From Aquibium microcysteis (GTDB lineage Bacteria; Pseudomonadota; Alphaproteobacteria; Rhizobiales; Rhizobiaceae): a DNA stretch of 64,000 nt. Below are positions 18,476 through 28,297 of this stretch, piece after piece. The position numbers were made by a program, and so were the translations under genes. Positions within the stretch are counted from its first letter, which is position 1. The number at the start of each line of letters is the position of its first letter. The stretch is from the NCBI RefSeq assembly GCF_014495845.1, contig NZ_CP061080.1, forward strand, positions 1,105,001-1,169,000. Reading direction: 5' to 3'. The notes under the pieces are model-generated. The model was not told the origin of the DNA and made no database searches. It saw nothing but the letters and a program-made list of their open reading frames with translations.

Positions 18476-19770
18476 ATGTCGCTCGATTGGTTCAAGACCA
18501 GAGGCTACCGCCATTTCGATCTGCCCGTAGGCGAGAAGTTCGCCAAGAAGGTTATGGACCCGAACTTCGTTCTTCGGCACTCGTTCCTACCTCTTCTGCA
18601 TTTCACGAAATCTGAGAAGCGCTATAAGAAGTGCCCGAAAACCGGGACGCGGACAATCAGCACGAAAGACCGCCCTATCAAGTATGCATCGCATCGGGAC
18701 GCTTGCATCCTCTCCTATTACGCCAGCGAGATGAACAAATTGCTGGACGCCCACTACGAGTCTGCTGGTTTGTCCGATAGCGTTTTGGCCTATCGCGCGC
18801 TCGGACGCGGAAACTATGATTTCTCGGCGGAAGTGCTTTCATTTGCCAAGTCTCATGCCCCCGTGACGATACTAGCTTTCGATGTCAGCAGCTTCTTCGA
18901 CAACCTCGATCATACCCTACTCAAGCGCCGCCTGAAGGTCGTGCTTGGCGTAGCGTCGCTCCCCGAAAACTGGATGCGCGTGTTTAGGGCGATCACCGCC
19001 TTCCACTATGTGGATATGGAGGATTTGAAGGCGGACCCCACGTTCTCCGCCCGCCTTAGGGAGAACAGTCGAGATCGGATCGCCAGCGTCGAAGAATTGA
19101 AGGCCAATGGCATCAAGTTCTACCCGAACCCGGAATTTGCAAAGGGACATCGGCGTGGCATCCCTCAGGGAACACCTATCAGCGCAGCCGCGTCAAACCT
19201 CTACATGATTGACTTTGATGCTAGGGCACGCGCCTACTGTGATAGCATCGGTGCGTTGTATCGCCGGTATTCGGACGATATTTGGTGATTTGCGAACCCG
19301 TTCATGCGGCGGCGGCAGAGGCCAAGATCATGGGCCTCATCAAAGCTGAGAAATTGGAGATTTCGCCGCACAAGACAGAAAGGACCGAATTCACAGGGAC
19401 AGGCGCTGCGGTGGTCGGGAAAGCTGCGCAGTATCTCGGATTCGTGCTCTATGAAGCAGGACCTGCCATTCGGGAAAGCTCTCTTGCTCGCCAGTGGCGG
19501 AAGATGCGAAGGGCGATGCGCCGGACGCGCATAGTCGCCGAGCGTAGCATTGCTTCTGGAAAGTCTACCAAGGCGCACACTAAGCGCTTGTATCGCCGGT
19601 TCACCCATCTGAAGGTCCGCGACGAAGAAGGTCTCCGGGTCGTGCGCAACTTCTCCTCCTACGGACGGCGCAGTGCTGCCGTGTTCGACGTTGATGAGAA
19701 GATCACTCAGCAGATCAAGCGGTTTGAACGCGCCGCATTTCGCGAGATAGACAAACTTAAGAAGTTATGA
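18476..19770 (+). pseudogene. Reverse transcriptase (defence-type, DRT/Abi-like), frameshifted in the catalytic motif
   Basis: The first frame starts at ATG 18476 with GGGGGGAG upstream and encodes 270 residues. RT motifs are present: FDVSSFFDNLDH (135-146) with the metal-binding Asp, RRGIPQGTPIS (226-236) and YSDD (265-268), then a stop at 19286. The conserved continuation (LVICEPVHAAA, then KTERTEFTG) runs in the -1 frame from 19282 to 19770. One T missing from ATATTTGG would restore a protein of about 431 residues. No maturase or intron RNA domains are seen, and the single-domain size fits antiviral UG/DRT reverse transcriptases such as DRT2. It may be inactivated, a sequencing error, or less likely a frameshifting gene. 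Confidence 0.8.
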
Positions 19771-19836
19771 ACTGACTTTCCTGCCTCCTCTCCATTGTCA
19801 TTGGGCTCGCGGCTAGCAAGCGCAGACTTCTCACCA

Positions 19837-20424
19837 CTACCGCACCTCGCACCCCACCTCCTCGCCGGCATGGACCAGCATCGTCCAGAACGACCGCGCA
19901 AACGAGCGGAAGACGTAGAGGTCGAAGCGGTCGGGGCCGGTGCGCTGGATCTGGGCCAGCACGTCGTGGTGCTGGGTGGCGCGGCCGGCGGCGAGGGGGA
20001 AGGCGGGGAGCGAGAAGTCGACCGCGAAGAGTTTTGACAGCACCCATTCGGCCTTCGGGCCGGCGATGCGGATGGAGGTGCGGCCGTGGCTCAAGTCGGT
20101 GACGGCGCCGTCGGCCGTGGCGAGGGCTGCGCGCAGCGTCTCGGCCAGGCCCTCGACCTGGTCGACCACGAGGAATCGGCCGGGCGCGATGCCGAAGGCG
20201 GATTGCCTGCCGGTGGCAATGCCGCCGCCCGCGCCGTCGGGCAGCGTCAGGCCGGTCGCGGCCGCGATCGCCGCCATCACGGGTTTTTCGCTTCCGGGGA
20301 AGGCCGCGACCTGGACGATGGAGCCCGAGCGGGTTTCCGACAGCACCACGCCGGGCTCGCCGGCGGGGTTGCCGTGGCGGCCGGGTTTCCAGGCGCTGCC
20401 CAGCGGCGAGAGCGGCTCAACCAT
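19837..20424 (-). CDS. soxG: Sarcosine oxidase gamma subunit
   Basis: The 195-residue protein starts at ATG 20424, overlapping the alpha-subunit stop by 8 bases. Its sequence (VAAFPGSEKPV, LVVDQVEGL, VTDLSHGRTSIRIAGPKAEWVLSK) matches the gamma chain of heterotetrameric sarcosine oxidase, a GcvT-like small domain. It is the last gene of soxBDAG. The enzyme oxidises sarcosine to glycine, transferring the methyl carbon to tetrahydrofolate and producing hydrogen peroxide. The low-GC reverse transcriptase insertion ends only about 60 bases from its stop. Confidence 0.9.
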   Translation of the reverse strand: MVEPLSPLGSAWKPGRHGNPAGEPGVVLSETRSGSIVQVAAFPGSEKPVMAAIAAATGLTLPDGAGGGIATGRQSAFGIAPGRFLVVDQVEGLAETLRAALATADGAVTDLSHGRTSIRIAGPKAEWVLSKLFAVDFSLPAFPLAAGRATQHHDVLAQIQRTGPDRFDLYVFRSFARSFWTMLVHAGEEVGCEVR

Positions 20425-23400
20425 GCATGCGGCTCCCCTCGGGATCGAAGAAATGGTGGCTGACGACCGCGACCGGCCCGAAGCGGCCGCGCAGCGGATC
20501 GGAGACGAAGGCGCGGCTGCCGTGGCGCGCCGTGCCGCCCTTCACCAGCGCCAGCGCGATGTACTTGCCGAGCGCCGGCGAGAAGCAGACCGAGGTGACG
20601 TGGCCGATCGAGCCGGAGAGCGTCCGGTCGCCGTGCTCGACGATGTGTGCGCCGCCGTTCAGCGGCTGGCCGTCGAGCGAGACGAGGCCGACGAGGGCGA
20701 TGCGGTCGTCGGCCACCAGCGCCTCGCGGTCCATCATCGCCGAGCCGACGAAGGGTTTTTTCTTCGACAGCATCCAGGAAAGGTGGAGATCCCGCGCGGT
20801 GGTGCGGCCGTCGATTTCCGCACCGGTGACGTGGCCCTTCTCGATGCGCAGCGTGCCGAGCGCCTCCAGCCCGTAGGGGACGATGCCGAAGGGCGCGCCT
20901 GCCGCCATCAGCGCGTCCCAGACGTGTTGGCCGTGGCCGGAGCCGCAATAGACCTCGTAGGCCAGTTCGCCCGAGAACGAGAGCCGGCAGATCATCACCG
21001 GCACGCCGCCGACCGCGCCATGGACGATGCCCATGAAGGGCAGGGCGTCATTGTCGACGGACGTGCCGTCCACGCAGGCGGACAGCACCGCGCGCGCCTT
21101 CGGGCCGGAGAGGGCGGCGCCCGCCCATTCGTCGGTGACGGAGGTCATGATGACCTTCAGGTCGGGCCAGACCACGTCGAGCAAATATTCGAGATGCTGC
21201 AGCACGCGGCCGGCATTGGCCGTCGTCGTCGTCATCAGGAACTCGGTCTCGGCCAGCCGCCAGGTGGTGCCGTCGTCGAAGGCGAAGCCGTCCTCGCGCA
21301 GCATCAGCCCGTAGCGCGCCTTGCCGACGGGCAGCGTGGAGAAGAGGTTGGTGTAGACGCGGTCGAGGAAGGCGGCCGCGTCCGGGCCCTGCACCATGAT
21401 CTTGCCGAGCGTCGAGACGTCGACGATGCCGACGCTGTCGCGCACGGCCCTGGCCTCGCGCACATAGGCCTGCTCGACGGTCTCGCCGGGCTGGCCGTAG
21501 ATCATCGGCCGGTGCCAGAGGCCGGCGGCATACATCGTCGCGCCCTGCTCGACGTGCCAGTCGTGCAGCGGCGTCAGCCGGTCGGGCTTCAGTTCGCCGA
21601 AGCGCTCGGCCGCCAGCGCGCCGATCGAGACCGGGGCGAAGGGCGGGCGGAAGCGGGTGGTGCCGACCTCGGCGACGGGAAGGCCGCGCGCGTCGGCCAT
21701 GATGGCGAGGCCGGCCACGTTCGACGTCTTGCCCTGGTCGGTCGCCATGCCGAGCGTCGTGTAGCGCTTCAGGTGCTCGACGGAGACGAAGCCCTCGCGG
21801 TGGGCGAGGCGCACGTCCTCGGCGGTGACGTCGTGCTGGAAGTCGACGAAGGCCTTGGAGCCGCGGCCGTCGGCGGGGCGGATCTCGAAGACCGCGGCGG
21901 GGGCGGCGTCGAGTACAGGGGCGTCGCTGGCCGGCAGGTCGACCGGATCGGCAAGACCGTCCTCGACGGCTGCGACGGCGGCGAGGCCGTCGGCGAACGC
22001 GGCGGTCGTGGTGGCATGGCCAATGACGGCGCCGGCGCCGCTCCAGCCGGCATCGGCTTCCGCTTCGGGCGGCAGGAAGGCCTGCAGCGTCTCGTCCCAT
22101 CGCGCCCTGGCGCCGGCCTGGCTGGCGAGATGGATCGCCGGCGACCAGCCGCCGGAGACGGCGAGGCCGTCGGCCTCGATCCGGCGCGGCTCGCCCGAGA
22201 GGGTCTTCGTCGCCGCATCGAAGCGCCGGACGGTGACGCCGGTCAGGCGGCGCCCGCCCGCGGTGTCGGCGACGGCATGGCCGAGCAGAAGTTCGCCGCC
22301 GGCCTGCGCGGCGAGCGCCCGCGCCTCGGCGGAGATGTCGGCGCGGACGTCGACGATGGCGGCGATCGCCGCGCCGGCGGCGCGCAGCGCGGCGGCCGCG
22401 GCATAGGCGCCGTCATTGTTGGCGAAGACGACGAAGCGTTCGGCCGGCAGAACGCCGTATTCGGCGGCGTAGCGTTGCGCGGCGGAGGCGAGCATGACGC
22501 CCGGCCGGTCGTTGCCGGGAAACACCATCGGCCGCTCGAAGGCGCCGGTGGCGAGCACGACATGGCCGGCGCGGATCACCCAGTGGCGGTGGCGCGGCGC
22601 GCCGCTCGCCTGTTCGCGCCGATGATCGCCGACGCGCTCCAGCGCGGCCAGCGTGTTGCCGTCGTAATAGCCCCAGACGGTGGTGCGCGGCAGAAGGCGG
22701 ACGTTGTCCATGGAAGCGAGGGTGGCCACGGTCCCCGCCACCCAGTCGGTGGCGGCCTCGCCGTCGAGGTGTTCGCCCGACCATTTCAGCGCGCCGCCGA
22801 AGAGGGGCTCGAGGTCGGCCAGAACGACATGCCGGCCGGCCCGCGCCGCCGCCAGCGCTGCCGCGAGGCCGGCGGGTCCGCCGCCGACGACGAGGACGTC
22901 GCAGAAGGCGTTCATCTTCTCGTAGCGCGCGGTGTCCGGCGCATGGCCGGCGCGGCCGAGGCCGGCGGCGCGGCGGATGACCTCTTCGCACAGCATCCAG
23001 AAGCGGGTGCCTTTCAGCGGGCCAACGACCGGGCCCATGAAGGTCTTGTAGTAGAAGCCGGCCGAAAACAGCCGGCCGCCGAGCTGGTTCAGCGCGCCGA
23101 CGTCGACGGCGAGCGAGGGGGAGCGGTTCTGGCTTTCGGCCACCAGCCCGTCGAAGATCTCGACCTGGGTCGCCGGCACGTTCGGCTCGCGCACCGCACC
23201 GCGCAGCACGGTGACCAGCGCGTTCGGCTCGTCGACGCCGGCGGCGAGGAGACCGCGCGGGCGGTGATACTTGAAGGAGCGTCCAAACAGGGTGACCCCG
23301 TTGGCGAGCAGCGCCGAGGCCAGCGTGTCGCCGGGGTGGCCGGCATAGAGCCTGCCGTCGAAGCGGAAGGAGACCGAGCGGGTGCGGTCGATCCGTCCGC

Positions 23401-23425
23401 CGGACGGTGCGCGGCGCGGGCTCAT
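20417..23425 (-). CDS. soxA: Sarcosine oxidase alpha subunit
   Basis: The 1002-residue protein starts at ATG 23425; a longer upstream extension overlaps soxD and is not expected. The N-terminal 2Fe-2S-type fold lacks its cysteines, as is usual in this subunit. A pyridine-nucleotide Rossmann domain follows (DVLVVGGGPAGLAAALAAAR, about 180-199), and the C-terminal third is a GcvT domain for tetrahydrofolate (LSFSGELAYEVYCGSG). Size and order match heterotetrameric SoxA. Its start overlaps the soxD stop by 4 bases and its end overlaps soxG, so the operon is translationally coupled. Confidence 0.94.
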   Translation of the reverse strand: MSPRRAPSGGRIDRTRSVSFRFDGRLYAGHPGDTLASALLANGVTLFGRSFKYHRPRGLLAAGVDEPNALVTVLRGAVREPNVPATQVEIFDGLVAESQNRSPSLAVDVGALNQLGGRLFSAGFYYKTFMGPVVGPLKGTRFWMLCEEVIRRAAGLGRAGHAPDTARYEKMNAFCDVLVVGGGPAGLAAALAAARAGRHVVLADLEPLFGGALKWSGEHLDGEAATDWVAGTVATLASMDNVRLLPRTTVWGYYDGNTLAALERVGDHRREQASGAPRHRHWVIRAGHVVLATGAFERPMVFPGNDRPGVMLASAAQRYAAEYGVLPAERFVVFANNDGAYAAAAALRAAGAAIAAIVDVRADISAEARALAAQAGGELLLGHAVADTAGGRRLTGVTVRRFDAATKTLSGEPRRIEADGLAVSGGWSPAIHLASQAGARARWDETLQAFLPPEAEADAGWSGAGAVIGHATTTAAFADGLAAVAAVEDGLADPVDLPASDAPVLDAAPAAVFEIRPADGRGSKAFVDFQHDVTAEDVRLAHREGFVSVEHLKRYTTLGMATDQGKTSNVAGLAIMADARGLPVAEVGTTRFRPPFAPVSIGALAAERFGELKPDRLTPLHDWHVEQGATMYAAGLWHRPMIYGQPGETVEQAYVREARAVRDSVGIVDVSTLGKIMVQGPDAAAFLDRVYTNLFSTLPVGKARYGLMLREDGFAFDDGTTWRLAETEFLMTTTTANAGRVLQHLEYLLDVVWPDLKVIMTSVTDEWAGAALSGPKARAVLSACVDGTSVDNDALPFMGIVHGAVGGVPVMICRLSFSGELAYEVYCGSGHGQHVWDALMAAGAPFGIVPYGLEALGTLRIEKGHVTGAEIDGRTTARDLHLSWMLSKKKPFVGSAMMDREALVADDRIALVGLVSLDGQPLNGGAHIVEHGDRTLSGSIGHVTSVCFSPALGKYIALALVKGGTARHGSRAFVSDPLRGRFGPVAVVSHHFFDPEGSRMHG

Positions 23426-23715
23426 GCGGCCCCCCCGGAGCGGCGGCGGGCGCCGTCGGCCGCGTCGCGGGCGAAGCGGACGCTGTCGATCCGGTGCGTC
23501 AGGGTCGAGCGGACGACGATCAGATGCGACCGGCAGCCGCCGGAATGCTGCCAGTATTCGCGATGCGCGCCGGCCGTGTTGACGCGGTCGTAGACATAGG
23601 CGTTCCACGCCGCCTGGTCGGTCGAGGCGGGGTCCGGGCGGGTGCGGTTGGCGTCGCCCTGGTAGGTGAATTCGGAAACGTCGCGCGGGCCGCAACAGGG
23701 ACAGGTGATCAGCAT
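23422..23715 (-). CDS. soxD: Sarcosine oxidase delta subunit
   Basis: The 97-residue protein starts at ATG 23715. It has the zinc-site residues expected for the delta chain: Cys5 and Cys8 (CPCCG) plus His57 and Cys61 (YWQHSGGC). The ending VRFARDAADG is also typical. It holds the tetramer together between the alpha and beta subunits. It lies 10 bases after soxB and overlaps the soxA start. Confidence 0.92.
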   Translation of the reverse strand: MLITCPCCGPRDVSEFTYQGDANRTRPDPASTDQAAWNAYVYDRVNTAGAHREYWQHSGGCRSHLIVVRSTLTHRIDSVRFARDAADGARRRSGGAA

Positions 23716-23725
23716 GGGCGCGGCC

Positions 23726-24985
23726 TCAGTGCAGCCGGGGCGTGGCGCCCTGGCCCTTCTCGTCGATGACGGCGCCGCGATGAAAACGCTCCAGCGTGAA
23801 GGCGGCGTTGAGCGGATGCGGCGCGTCGCGGGCGATGGTGTGGGCGAAGCACGAGCCCGAGGCCGGCGTCGCCTTGAAGCCGCCATAGCACCAGCCGGTG
23901 TTGAGATAGAGGCCGGGCAGTGGGCCGGCGGTGATGATCGGCGAGCCGTCCATCGACATGTCCATGATGCCGCCCCAGGAGCGCAGCAGCCGCACGCCGG
24001 CCCAGCCGGGGAAGAGCGCGGCCATCTCGCTCATCACCTCCTCGACGACGGGCAGGTTGCCGCGCTGGGCATAGGAATTGTAGCCGTCGATGTCGCCGCC
24101 GAAGACCAGCCCGCCCTTGTCGGACTGCGAGACGTAGAGATGGCCGCCGCCGAAGGTGACCACCGTGTCGATGGCGGGTTTCAGCGATTCCGACACGAAG
24201 GCCTGCAGCACGTGGCTCTCGATCGGCAGCCGGTCGATGCCGGCGAGCTTCATCACGCGGCCGGTGGAGCCGGCAACCGCAACGGCGACCTTCCTGGCGC
24301 GGATCTCGCCGCGCGTGGTCATGACCCCCGTGATGCGGTCGCCGTCGCGCAGGAAGCCGGTGACCTCGCAATTCTCCAGCATGTCGACGCCGCGCCGGTC
24401 GGCGGCGCGCGCATAGCCCCAGGCGACGGCGTCGTGGCGGGCGGTGCCCGCGCGCGGCTGCATCAGCCCGCCGACGATCGGGAAGCGGGCCTTCGCCGAC
24501 ACGTCGAGGCCGGGAACCTTGCGCGCGATCTCGGCAGGGTTCATCCACACCGCGTCGATGCCCTCGTGCCGCATGGCGTTGCCGCGGCGGATGTAGTCGT
24601 CCGCCTGGCCGGGCGTGTGGGCGAGATTGAGGATGCCGCGCTGCGAGAACATGACGTTGTAGTTCAGCTCGTGCGACAGGTTCTCCCACAGCTTCATCGA
24701 ATGCTCGTAGAAGCCGGTGTTGGCGGGCAGGAGATAGTTGGAGCGGACGATGGTGGTGTTGCGGCCGACATTGCCGCCGCCGAGCCAGCCCTTCTCCATC
24801 ACGGCGACATTGGTGATGCCGTGCTCGCTGGCGAGATAGTAGGCCGTCGCCAGCCCGTGGCCGCCGCCGCCCACGATGACGACGTCGTAGTGCGGCTTCG
24901 GATCGGGCTTGCGCCAGGCGGGCTTCCAGTCGCGGTTGCCGGAGAACGCGTTCTTCAGCAGCGCAAGGGCCGAATATTCTCTCAT
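23726..24985 (-). CDS. soxB: Sarcosine oxidase beta subunit
   Basis: The 419-residue protein starts at ATG 24985 and is the first gene of the operon. The FAD site VVIVGGGGHGLATAYYLA begins near residue 35. His184 in ARHDAVAWGYAR is at the position reported to carry covalent FMN in the beta chain. C-terminal sequence (GGDIDGYNSYAQRGN, GWCYGGFKATPASG) is characteristic of SoxB. It catalyses the oxidation of sarcosine at the non-covalent FAD. Expression probably starts in the 169-base region shared with the divergent MscS-type gene. Confidence 0.94.
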   Translation of the reverse strand: MREYSALALLKNAFSGNRDWKPAWRKPDPKPHYDVVIVGGGGHGLATAYYLASEHGITNVAVMEKGWLGGGNVGRNTTIVRSNYLLPANTGFYEHSMKLWENLSHELNYNVMFSQRGILNLAHTPGQADDYIRRGNAMRHEGIDAVWMNPAEIARKVPGLDVSAKARFPIVGGLMQPRAGTARHDAVAWGYARAADRRGVDMLENCEVTGFLRDGDRITGVMTTRGEIRARKVAVAVAGSTGRVMKLAGIDRLPIESHVLQAFVSESLKPAIDTVVTFGGGHLYVSQSDKGGLVFGGDIDGYNSYAQRGNLPVVEEVMSEMAALFPGWAGVRLLRSWGGIMDMSMDGSPIITAGPLPGLYLNTGWCYGGFKATPASGSCFAHTIARDAPHPLNAAFTLERFHRGAVIDEKGQGATPRLH

Positions 24986-25154
24986 GTCTCTCTGTCCCCG
25001 GGCTGCCGGACACTAATGCCCGCCGCCCCCCGCGAATGCAACGATTGCGCCGCCGCCTTTCGCTGGGCCGACGCCGCAGCGCGCGGATCGGCCCGCCTTG
25101 CCGTGCGCGGGTGCGACCACTATGGATGCGACTTCATCGAGGAACCATGTGGCC

Positions 25155-27761
25155 ATGGGGGACATGACGAAACGCTGGCTCTGGGGAATGGCGACGGCCA
25201 TGCTTCTGGCCGCGGCGCCGGCCGGCCGCCCCGCGATCGCGCAGGAGGCGGAGCCCGCGCCGCTCGCGGCCCCCGCGGAGGCTGACGGACCGGCCGATGC
25301 CTCCGCGCCGGACGCGACCGCTGCGCCCGCCGCCACGGCTGGCCGGATCACGGCCGCATTGTCCGTCTACGACGAGCAGAAGCCGATCATCGACGGCGTC
25401 GCCGCCAAACTCGCGACGCTGAGCGACCGCGTCGCCCGTTTCGCCGATGACGATGCGGGGCTGGTCGAGACCCGCATCGAGCTGGAGGCGCTGGCGCGAC
25501 AGGTGCTTTCGGCCGGCGTGGCGTTCCGGCCGCGTCTGCAGGAGATCAACGCCCGGCTGGAGCAGATCGGCGCGCCGCCCGGCGAAGGCCTGCCGCCCGA
25601 GCCCGAGATCACGAGCCGCGAACGCGCCGACCTGCTGCGGCAGAAGGCCGAGATCAACGCACTGATCGGCGTGGCCGAGACCCTGTCGGTGCAGATCAAC
25701 CGTCTGATCGAGGAGATCGGCACCCTGCGGCGCGACCTCTTCGCGCGCACGCTGTCGAAGCGCTACGACATCGGCAGCGCCCTCAACGCGGCGACGCTGG
25801 ACGATCTGCGCATCGAGATCCTGGCCCTGCAGCGGACCGTCACGGCCTGGCTCAGCTTCGTCGTCGCCTTCAAGCTGCAGTCGGTCCTTTTCGCCACGCT
25901 GCTGGCGCTCGCGGCGGCGGCGGTTCTCTCCTTCGGCGGCCGGCGCGTCTTCGGCTCGATGATGGAGGCCGTCGCGGGAGCGTCGCCGTCCTACCTGTCG
26001 CGGCTGTCGGTGGCCTTCTGGTCGACGCTGATGCCGTCGATCACGCTTCTCGTGTTCCTGTCGGCCACCTGGTACCTTTGCGACACGTTCAACATCCTGC
26101 GCATCGACATCGGCCAGATGCTGTCGTCGCTGTTCCAGGTGATCGCCATCGTCTTCTTCGTCAACCGCCTGGCGCGGGCCGCCCTCGGGCCGGACCGGCC
26201 GAACTGGCGGCTGGTGCCGGTCGACACGCTCTCGGCGCGGAGGCTCTACTGGCTGGCCTGGCTGACGGCCGTGACCACCGGTGCCGACTTCGTGCTGAAC
26301 CGCGTCAATCAGGTCATGGGCTCGCCGCTGTCGCTCACCATCGCCAAGAGCCTGGTGGCGACCGTGATCGTCGGCATCCTGCTGATCCTGATCGGGCTGG
26401 TTCGGCCGGCGCAGGACGACGGCCGGCCGAGACGGCTTCATTGGATCAACTGGATCTTCCTTGCGCTCGGCGTCGGCACGATGGCGGCGGCGCTGCTCGG
26501 CTACATCGGCTTCGCCCGCTTCGTGTCGCAGCAGATCGTGGTGACGGGCGCCATCGCCTCCACGATGTATATCGGCTTCCTGTCGGCCGGCGCGATCTCG
26601 GGCGAGGGCGCCTTCGTGCGCACCGCGCTCGGCGAGGCGCTGCGCCGACGCTTCAAACTGGAGGAGGTGGCGCTCGACCAGCTTGGGCTCGCGGCCAGCA
26701 TCGCCACCTACATCCTGGTCGTCTGCGTCGGTGTGCCGCTGGTGCTGCTGCAATGGGGCTTCCAGTGGGGCGACATCACCACCTGGGCGCACCGGCTTGC
26801 CACCAACATCACCATCGGCACGGTGTCCTTCTCGCTGGTCGGTATCGTCACCGGCATCGTCGTCTTCTTCGTGGGCTATTTCGTCACGCGCGGCTTCCAG
26901 GGCTGGCTCGACGGCTCGGTGCTGTCGCGCGGCAAGGTCGATGCGGGGCTGCGCAACTCGATTCGCACCGCGGTCGGCTATGCCGGCATCGCCATCGCCG
27001 CGCTCGTCGGCATCTCGGCCGCCGGGATCGACCTGTCGAACCTCGCGCTCGTGGCCGGCGCACTGTCGCTCGGCATCGGTTTCGGGCTGCAGAACGTCGT
27101 CTCGAACTTCGTCTCGGGTCTGATCCTGCTCGCCGAGCGGCCGTTCAAGGCGGGCGACTGGATCGTCGCCGGCGCCGTCACCGGCACCGTCAAGCGCATC
27201 AGCGTGCGGGCGACCGAGATCGAGACCTTCCAGCGCCAGACGGTCATCCTGCCGAATTCCGAATTGATCAATGCCGCGGTCGGCAACTGGACGCACAAGA
27301 ACAAGCTCGGCCGCATCGAGATCAAGGTCGGCGTCGCCTATGGCACCGACCCGCGCAAGGTGCATGCGCTGCTGCTCGACATCGCGAAGAGCCATCCGAC
27401 GGTGCTGAAGAACCCCGAACCCTTCGTCTTCTTCGCCAATTTCGGCGAATCCTCGCTGGATTTCGAGATCAGGCTGTTCCTGGCCGACATCACCAGCGGC
27501 CTGACCGTGCAGAACGACATCCGCTTCGCCATCGTCGAAGCCTTCGAGCGGGAGGGTATCGAGATCCCGTTCCCGCAGCGCGACCTCAATCTGAAGGGCG
27601 CCAATATCAACCTGGTCGCGACCCCGGCGGATGCCGCGCCCAGGCCCGCCCCGCCGCCGCCGGCAGGCGCTGCCACGGCCGAGGTGGTCGCGCTGCCCGT
27701 CACCCCGCGCCGTGGCCGCCGCAAGCGCCAGGACCCCGACGACGGCGACGAAGTGCTGTGA
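25155..27761 (+). CDS. MscS-family mechanosensitive channel with DUF3772-like N-terminal domain
   Basis: The 868-residue protein uses ATG 25155, preceded by GAGGAA about 10 bases upstream; ATG 25164 is possible. A signal peptide (to about AIAQEAEP) is followed by a periplasmic helical domain of the DUF3772 type (about 70-220), about ten membrane helices, and the MscS pore helix and beta domain. The pore segment GALSLGIGFGLQNVVSNFVSGL and the following AERPFKAGDWI are diagnostic. The C-terminal tail is Pro/Ala-rich and ends in a basic-acidic RRGRRKRQDPDDGDE stretch. It releases solutes upon hypo-osmotic shock. Its neighbours in osmolyte (betaine) metabolism make this fitting. Confidence 0.9.
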   Translation: MGDMTKRWLWGMATAMLLAAAPAGRPAIAQEAEPAPLAAPAEADGPADASAPDATAAPAATAGRITAALSVYDEQKPIIDGVAAKLATLSDRVARFADDDAGLVETRIELEALARQVLSAGVAFRPRLQEINARLEQIGAPPGEGLPPEPEITSRERADLLRQKAEINALIGVAETLSVQINRLIEEIGTLRRDLFARTLSKRYDIGSALNAATLDDLRIEILALQRTVTAWLSFVVAFKLQSVLFATLLALAAAAVLSFGGRRVFGSMMEAVAGASPSYLSRLSVAFWSTLMPSITLLVFLSATWYLCDTFNILRIDIGQMLSSLFQVIAIVFFVNRLARAALGPDRPNWRLVPVDTLSARRLYWLAWLTAVTTGADFVLNRVNQVMGSPLSLTIAKSLVATVIVGILLILIGLVRPAQDDGRPRRLHWINWIFLALGVGTMAAALLGYIGFARFVSQQIVVTGAIASTMYIGFLSAGAISGEGAFVRTALGEALRRRFKLEEVALDQLGLAASIATYILVVCVGVPLVLLQWGFQWGDITTWAHRLATNITIGTVSFSLVGIVTGIVVFFVGYFVTRGFQGWLDGSVLSRGKVDAGLRNSIRTAVGYAGIAIAALVGISAAGIDLSNLALVAGALSLGIGFGLQNVVSNFVSGLILLAERPFKAGDWIVAGAVTGTVKRISVRATEIETFQRQTVILPNSELINAAVGNWTHKNKLGRIEIKVGVAYGTDPRKVHALLLDIAKSHPTVLKNPEPFVFFANFGESSLDFEIRLFLADITSGLTVQNDIRFAIVEAFEREGIEIPFPQRDLNLKGANINLVATPADAAPRPAPPPPAGAATAEVVALPVTPRRGRRKRQDPDDGDEVL

Positions 27762-27869
27762 GGAGGCCGTTCAGTTGCCGTTCATGCGGCTTCGCCTATA
27801 GGATGGGCGTAACGGGAGCCGTCGGCTTCCACCCGACACCAGAGGCGGTGGCGACACCGGTTTCGTGAC

Positions 27870-28133
27870 ATGAAGTTCTTCCTCGGCGCGACCATTTCCC
27901 TCCTGGCGGCCTCGGCTCCGGCGCTGGCGGCGAGCGCGATCAACAACGACGCGGAGGTCCGCGTCATCGTCGTCACCGAAGGCTCCAAGCAGGAGGAGTT
28001 GGCGATCGCTCCCGGCCAGACCGTGCAGTTCTGCTTCTCGAGCTGCTTCGTCACCATGCCCGACGGCGACCGCTTCGCCCTGTCCGGCAACGAGGTCATC
28101 GAGATCTCGGGCGGCCGCGCGCGCATCAAGTAG
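27870..28133 (+). CDS. Small secreted conserved hypothetical protein
   Basis: The 87-residue protein begins with a clear signal peptide (MKFFLGATISLLAASAPALA, cleavage after ALA at about 20). The mature part has two nearby cysteines in QFCFSSCFV and the C-terminal run GNEVIEISGGRARIK. Similar small periplasmic proteins occur in Rhizobiales, but no function is known to me. It stands alone between the channel gene and the toxin-antitoxin-like pair. Confidence 0.72.
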   Translation: MKFFLGATISLLAASAPALAASAINNDAEVRVIVVTEGSKQEELAIAPGQTVQFCFSSCFVTMPDGDRFALSGNEVIEISGGRARIK

Positions 28134-28297
28134 GCGCCTCGAAGCTTGCCCGATTTCGACCAGCCGGGTGGGCGGCGCTTCCGCGGAACGGTCTCTGCTC
28201 CATTTTCAGCTTCGCCCAGCACGCCCGGCATCCCGGTGCTCCAAGCAATTGACCTCGCGATCCGTTACACTTATTTCAGATGATGCGAGGTGATCGG

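Noticed and set aside
19276..19288. Programmed -1 frameshift in the RT gene
   Set aside because: The bases at the slip point do not form a canonical X-XXY-YYZ heptamer and no downstream pseudoknot was evident. A one-base loss is simpler, though not proven.
19940..23593. Plus-strand frame of 1217 codons across soxG and soxA
   Set aside because: It is antisense to the well-conserved sox operon and has no recognisable domain.
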